From positions 1-64,000 of the forward strand of contig NZ_MOWM01000022.1 in the NCBI RefSeq assembly GCF_016082275.1: 64,000 nt of DNA, given 5' to 3'. The DNA comes from Variovorax sp. E3 (lineage in GTDB: Bacteria > Pseudomonadota > Gammaproteobacteria > Burkholderiales > Burkholderiaceae_C). Made by a program: the position numbers and the translations under genes. Positions within the stretch are counted from its first letter, which is position 1. Each line of letters starts with the position of its first letter. The notes under the pieces are model-generated. The model worked only from the letters and a program-made list of their open reading frames with translations. It made no database searches and was not told where the DNA came from. This document shows positions 61,678-64,000 of the stretch, piece after piece.

Positions 61678-63159
61678 ATGCCCAAGCAATCAATCGAATG
61701 GCATTCGACCGGGAGTGGCAAAGACGAATACCCCCGAATCGGACTTTTCCTGGACGGCGAATGGGTCTATGACCGCGCAGACGCCGGCGTTGTGGTCAAT
61801 CCGAGCACTGAGGAAGTCCTTGCAACCGTTCCCAAGGCCACTGATTCAGATCTGCAACGCGCCCTGGGCGCGGCAGCTCGCGGATTCCTGATATGGCGAG
61901 ATACGGCGCCGACGGAGCGTGTTCGGGTTATGCAGAGAGCCTTGCACCTACTGCGTGAGCGAAAGGAATCGATTGCACGGATTTTGACTCTCGAGCACGG
62001 AAAACCGTTGTCCCATGCACGTGCGGAGATTGAGCGCTCGTTGAACTTCTATGAATGGGAGATGGGTCAAGCCCTGCGTGCTTATGGCGCCATCGTGCCG
62101 AGCGCGCCACAGATGCAGAAAATGGTGACGCGGCAGCCTATTGGGCCGGTTTTCGCTGCCACTCCGTGGAACTCTCCCATGGGCTCAGCGGCGCGCAAGA
62201 CCAGTGCGGCCCTCGCGGCAGGTTGTTCGGTGATTCTGAAGCCTGCAGAGGAGACGCCAGGCACGGCGTGCGAACTCGTCAGGTGCTTCGAGGAGGCAGG
62301 ATTGCCTGCAGGGGTGCTCAATCTCGTCTTGGGTGATCCTGAGCACATCTCATCCGTGCTGATTGCGTCGCCGGCGGTTCGCATGGTTACGTTCACCGGC
62401 TCGACCGGCGTTGGAAAGCACCTGACGCAACTGGCGGCGAAGGTCATGAAACCGGTGGCGATGGAACTCGGTGGCCATGCGCCGGTCTTGGTGGGAGAAA
62501 ACGTTGATGCAGTTGCAATCGCCCGGATGGCGGCAATCGTAAAGACGCGAGGTTCGGGGCAAATCTGTACTGCGCCTTCTCGGTTCATCGTGCATCGCAA
62601 CTCCTACTCGGAGTTCGTGGCAGCGTTCGGCAAGGCGCTCGACGAACTGCGCATGGGCGATGGTCTTGATCCAGAAGTCGAGGTCGGCCCTGTATCCAAC
62701 GCCAGAAGGCTGGCCGCCGCGCAAGCCTTGGTTGCCGACGCGAGACAACGTGGGGCCCGCGTGGTTGCAGGTGGCGATCGGGTCGGGGATCGAGGTTTTT
62801 TCTTTGCGCCCACATTACTGGCCGAAGTGCCGCTGGACGCAGACGTCATGACAACTGAACCGTTCTGCCCCATTGCCGCTTGCGTGTCGGCGGCTGACCT
62901 TGACGAGGCGATTGCCATCGCCAACAGTTTGCCTTTCGGTCTTGCTGGGTACGCCTTTACAAATTCGCTGGAAGAAGCGGAGCAGATCAACAGGCGCTTG
63001 GAGTGCGGCATGCTTTCGATCAACCACTTCGATACTCCTGATGCCGATACCCCGTTCGGAGGAGTCAAGGAGAGCGGGCTCGGCCGTGAAGGAGGTCCAA
63101 ACAGTTTGGATGCGTACCTGGTCACCAAAACCATTCTTCAGTACACCGCAAAGGTCTGA
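61678..63159 (+). CDS. Aldehyde dehydrogenase (ALDH superfamily)
   Basis: A 493-residue enzyme. Catalytic C297 in SGQICTAP, E263 in MELGGHAP, and ATPWNSPMGS for the oxyanion site; the C-terminal PFGGVKESGLGREGG is intact. It resembles succinate-semialdehyde-type ALDHs in layout. The ATG at 61678 follows AGAGAGGA. It is the last gene of the plus-strand run and presumably oxidises the aldehyde made by the GMC enzyme upstream. Confidence 0.95.
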   Translation: MPKQSIEWHSTGSGKDEYPRIGLFLDGEWVYDRADAGVVVNPSTEEVLATVPKATDSDLQRALGAAARGFLIWRDTAPTERVRVMQRALHLLRERKESIARILTLEHGKPLSHARAEIERSLNFYEWEMGQALRAYGAIVPSAPQMQKMVTRQPIGPVFAATPWNSPMGSAARKTSAALAAGCSVILKPAEETPGTACELVRCFEEAGLPAGVLNLVLGDPEHISSVLIASPAVRMVTFTGSTGVGKHLTQLAAKVMKPVAMELGGHAPVLVGENVDAVAIARMAAIVKTRGSGQICTAPSRFIVHRNSYSEFVAAFGKALDELRMGDGLDPEVEVGPVSNARRLAAAQALVADARQRGARVVAGGDRVGDRGFFFAPTLLAEVPLDADVMTTEPFCPIAACVSAADLDEAIAIANSLPFGLAGYAFTNSLEEAEQINRRLECGMLSINHFDTPDADTPFGGVKESGLGREGGPNSLDAYLVTKTILQYTAKV

Positions 63160-63766
63160 ACGCTCATGGCCTCCGGTAGACGAAGCTCGCGCGGTTGCTG
63201 CACAGCAACTGCGCTTCCCGCAAAAATTGACGCTGTCGATGATGGGTGGATGTTGATGCGCAGCCCTTGCTCTGGGATAGACGCAGCGGTTGCTCCGATG
63301 GGCAAGCCCCTATTGACGTACAGGCCGGGGACGGGAGCGTCACGGCTGCTGGAAGATAGTCGCATGGAGGCGGTCGGATGCGTATTCAAAGACGAGGGCT
63401 AGCGCGAGCCTCATCTCAAGGAGCTCCGAGAAATACTGCCGCGTGAGTTTGCATGTTCCGTCCAAAGCGAGGCCGGTGACGATGCTGAGTGAGCCCAGTG
63501 TCCCGCTGCCATCGATGCCCGAGCGCTGATGCAGCACGGGGGGGCATGGTTAGTCGAGATGATTGCTTCCGTGGCGCGAAATTCAGAGTCCCTTCATGGT
63601 CCGTGACGCCAACGACGTGCCGGCCTTCCTAGAGCAGGGATCTACCCACCCCGCCGCACCTTTCAATAGTAGGATGGGGCAGAGAGGCGATCGGCAAGCA
63701 CGCACCTAGCCGAGCCCGCTCCGACGACGCGGTAGTCGTAGGCGGGCATCACGCGGGCGCAGTCCC
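63160..63766. other. Gap with no firm gene
   Basis: About 600 bases. A plus frame to 63402 contains GKPLLTYRPGTGASRLLEDS and MEAVGCVFKDEG, a pattern that faintly recalls flavoprotein dehydrogenases, but no start or domain can be supported. A minus frame to 63138 is equally unassigned. Probably decayed sequence. Confidence 0.3.
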
Positions 63767-64000
63767 TCAATCTTTTGCCGCCAGCGATTGGGCGCGGCGG
63801 TCCAGCCACCAGCCGACAGGATCCGGCCAATGTGCATAGCCTCCTGCGGGATCCAGTTGTGTGCGGGCGACGTTTGGCCAGTTCGGGTCTCTGAGAGCTT
63901 CGCGGCCGATGGCTACTATGTCGGCCCGTCCACTGTCCACAATCTCCGCCGCTTGCGCGGGCTCGAGAATAAGGCCGACGGCCACCGTGGCAATACCCGC
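63767..64000 (-). CDS. Old yellow enzyme-family NADH:flavin oxidoreductase (3' part)
   Basis: Only the last ~77 residues are inside the window; the gene runs off the right edge. AGIATVAVGLILEPAQAAEI, then VDSGRADIVAIGREALRDPN and GGYAHWPDP match the end of the YqjM/xenobiotic-reductase group, where the G-x-I and G-R-E-x-L motifs bind FMN. It would reduce activated C=C bonds. It is convergent with the plus-strand run, so it belongs to a separate unit. Confidence 0.85.
   Translation of the reverse strand, partial: AGIATVAVGLILEPAQAAEIVDSGRADIVAIGREALRDPNWPNVARTQLDPAGGYAHWPDPVGWWLDRRAQSLAAKD

Noticed and set aside
1..64000. CRISPR array, tRNA, rRNA, integrase and att site
   Set aside because: No regularly spaced repeats of that type, no cloverleaf-like gene and no tyrosine recombinase motif were seen; a tRNA scan was not possible by eye.

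Overview
The window looks like an accessory region of a high-GC betaproteobacterium, most likely Burkholderiales. Two things suggest this: a conjugative backbone of the Tn4371 type (RadC, ParB, DUF736, DUF2958, DUF2285, RepA, ParA, DUF2840, TraF and a VirD2-like DUF3363 relaxase, in that order), and six Bug-family (TctC) periplasmic receptors, a family greatly expanded in that order. The genus cannot be fixed from the sequence. No tRNA, rRNA, CRISPR array, integrase or att site was recognised.

Layout. Positions 1-15.2 kb hold one half of an integrative conjugative element (ICE): a frameshifted panD, radC, parB, a broken thioesterase, DUF736, two DUF2958 paralogues around an XRE repressor, an H-NS-like protein, a DUF2285 protein, an AlpA-like HTH protein, repA followed by three iteron-like repeats and DnaA boxes, parA, and a tightly coupled run to traF and the relaxase. 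The expected traG/trb mating-pair genes are absent. Cargo starts directly after the relaxase stop. Cargo block 1 (15.7-25.0 kb) is an oxidoreductase and detoxification cluster: SDR, zinc-free MDR, YciI-like, SnoaL-like, MFS exporter, IclR, AraC, zinc alcohol dehydrogenase, secreted hydrolase and PEBP. Three of its genes share an operator-like sequence upstream. A graveyard of gene fragments follows (25.2-26.4 kb).

Positions 26.4-37.0 kb carry a VOC protein, a LysR regulator and a minus-strand catabolic operon built of two similar units: Bug-ALDH-GMC and Bug-ADH-ALDH. At 37.1-38.5 kb lie a broken SnoaL gene, a truncated IS3 remnant and the C-terminal end of a second, diverged relaxase. Cargo block 2 starts right after that second relaxase stop: a lipid-related set (AraC, Rossmann protein, patatin, START, SDR, thioesterase; 38.7-44.8 kb), then two IclR regulators and broken or intact relatives of block 1 genes (VOC, SnoaL, SDR; 44.9-51.2 kb). 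The last part (51.9-63.2 kb) is a plus-strand catabolic run with four Bug receptors, a LysR regulator, MmgE/PrpD, an MHS transporter, a GMC oxidoreductase and an ALDH. A partial old-yellow-enzyme gene touches the right edge.

How it fits together: Bug receptors, together with permeases encoded elsewhere, would bind organic acids. GMC or zinc alcohol dehydrogenases and ALDHs would oxidise alcohols through aldehydes to acids, and LysR/IclR proteins would control this. The substrate cannot be read from the sequence.

Caution: at least ten otherwise well-preserved genes are broken by one frameshift each, and nearly all have the sign expected of a single missing base. This may reflect sequencing or assembly error rather than gene decay.
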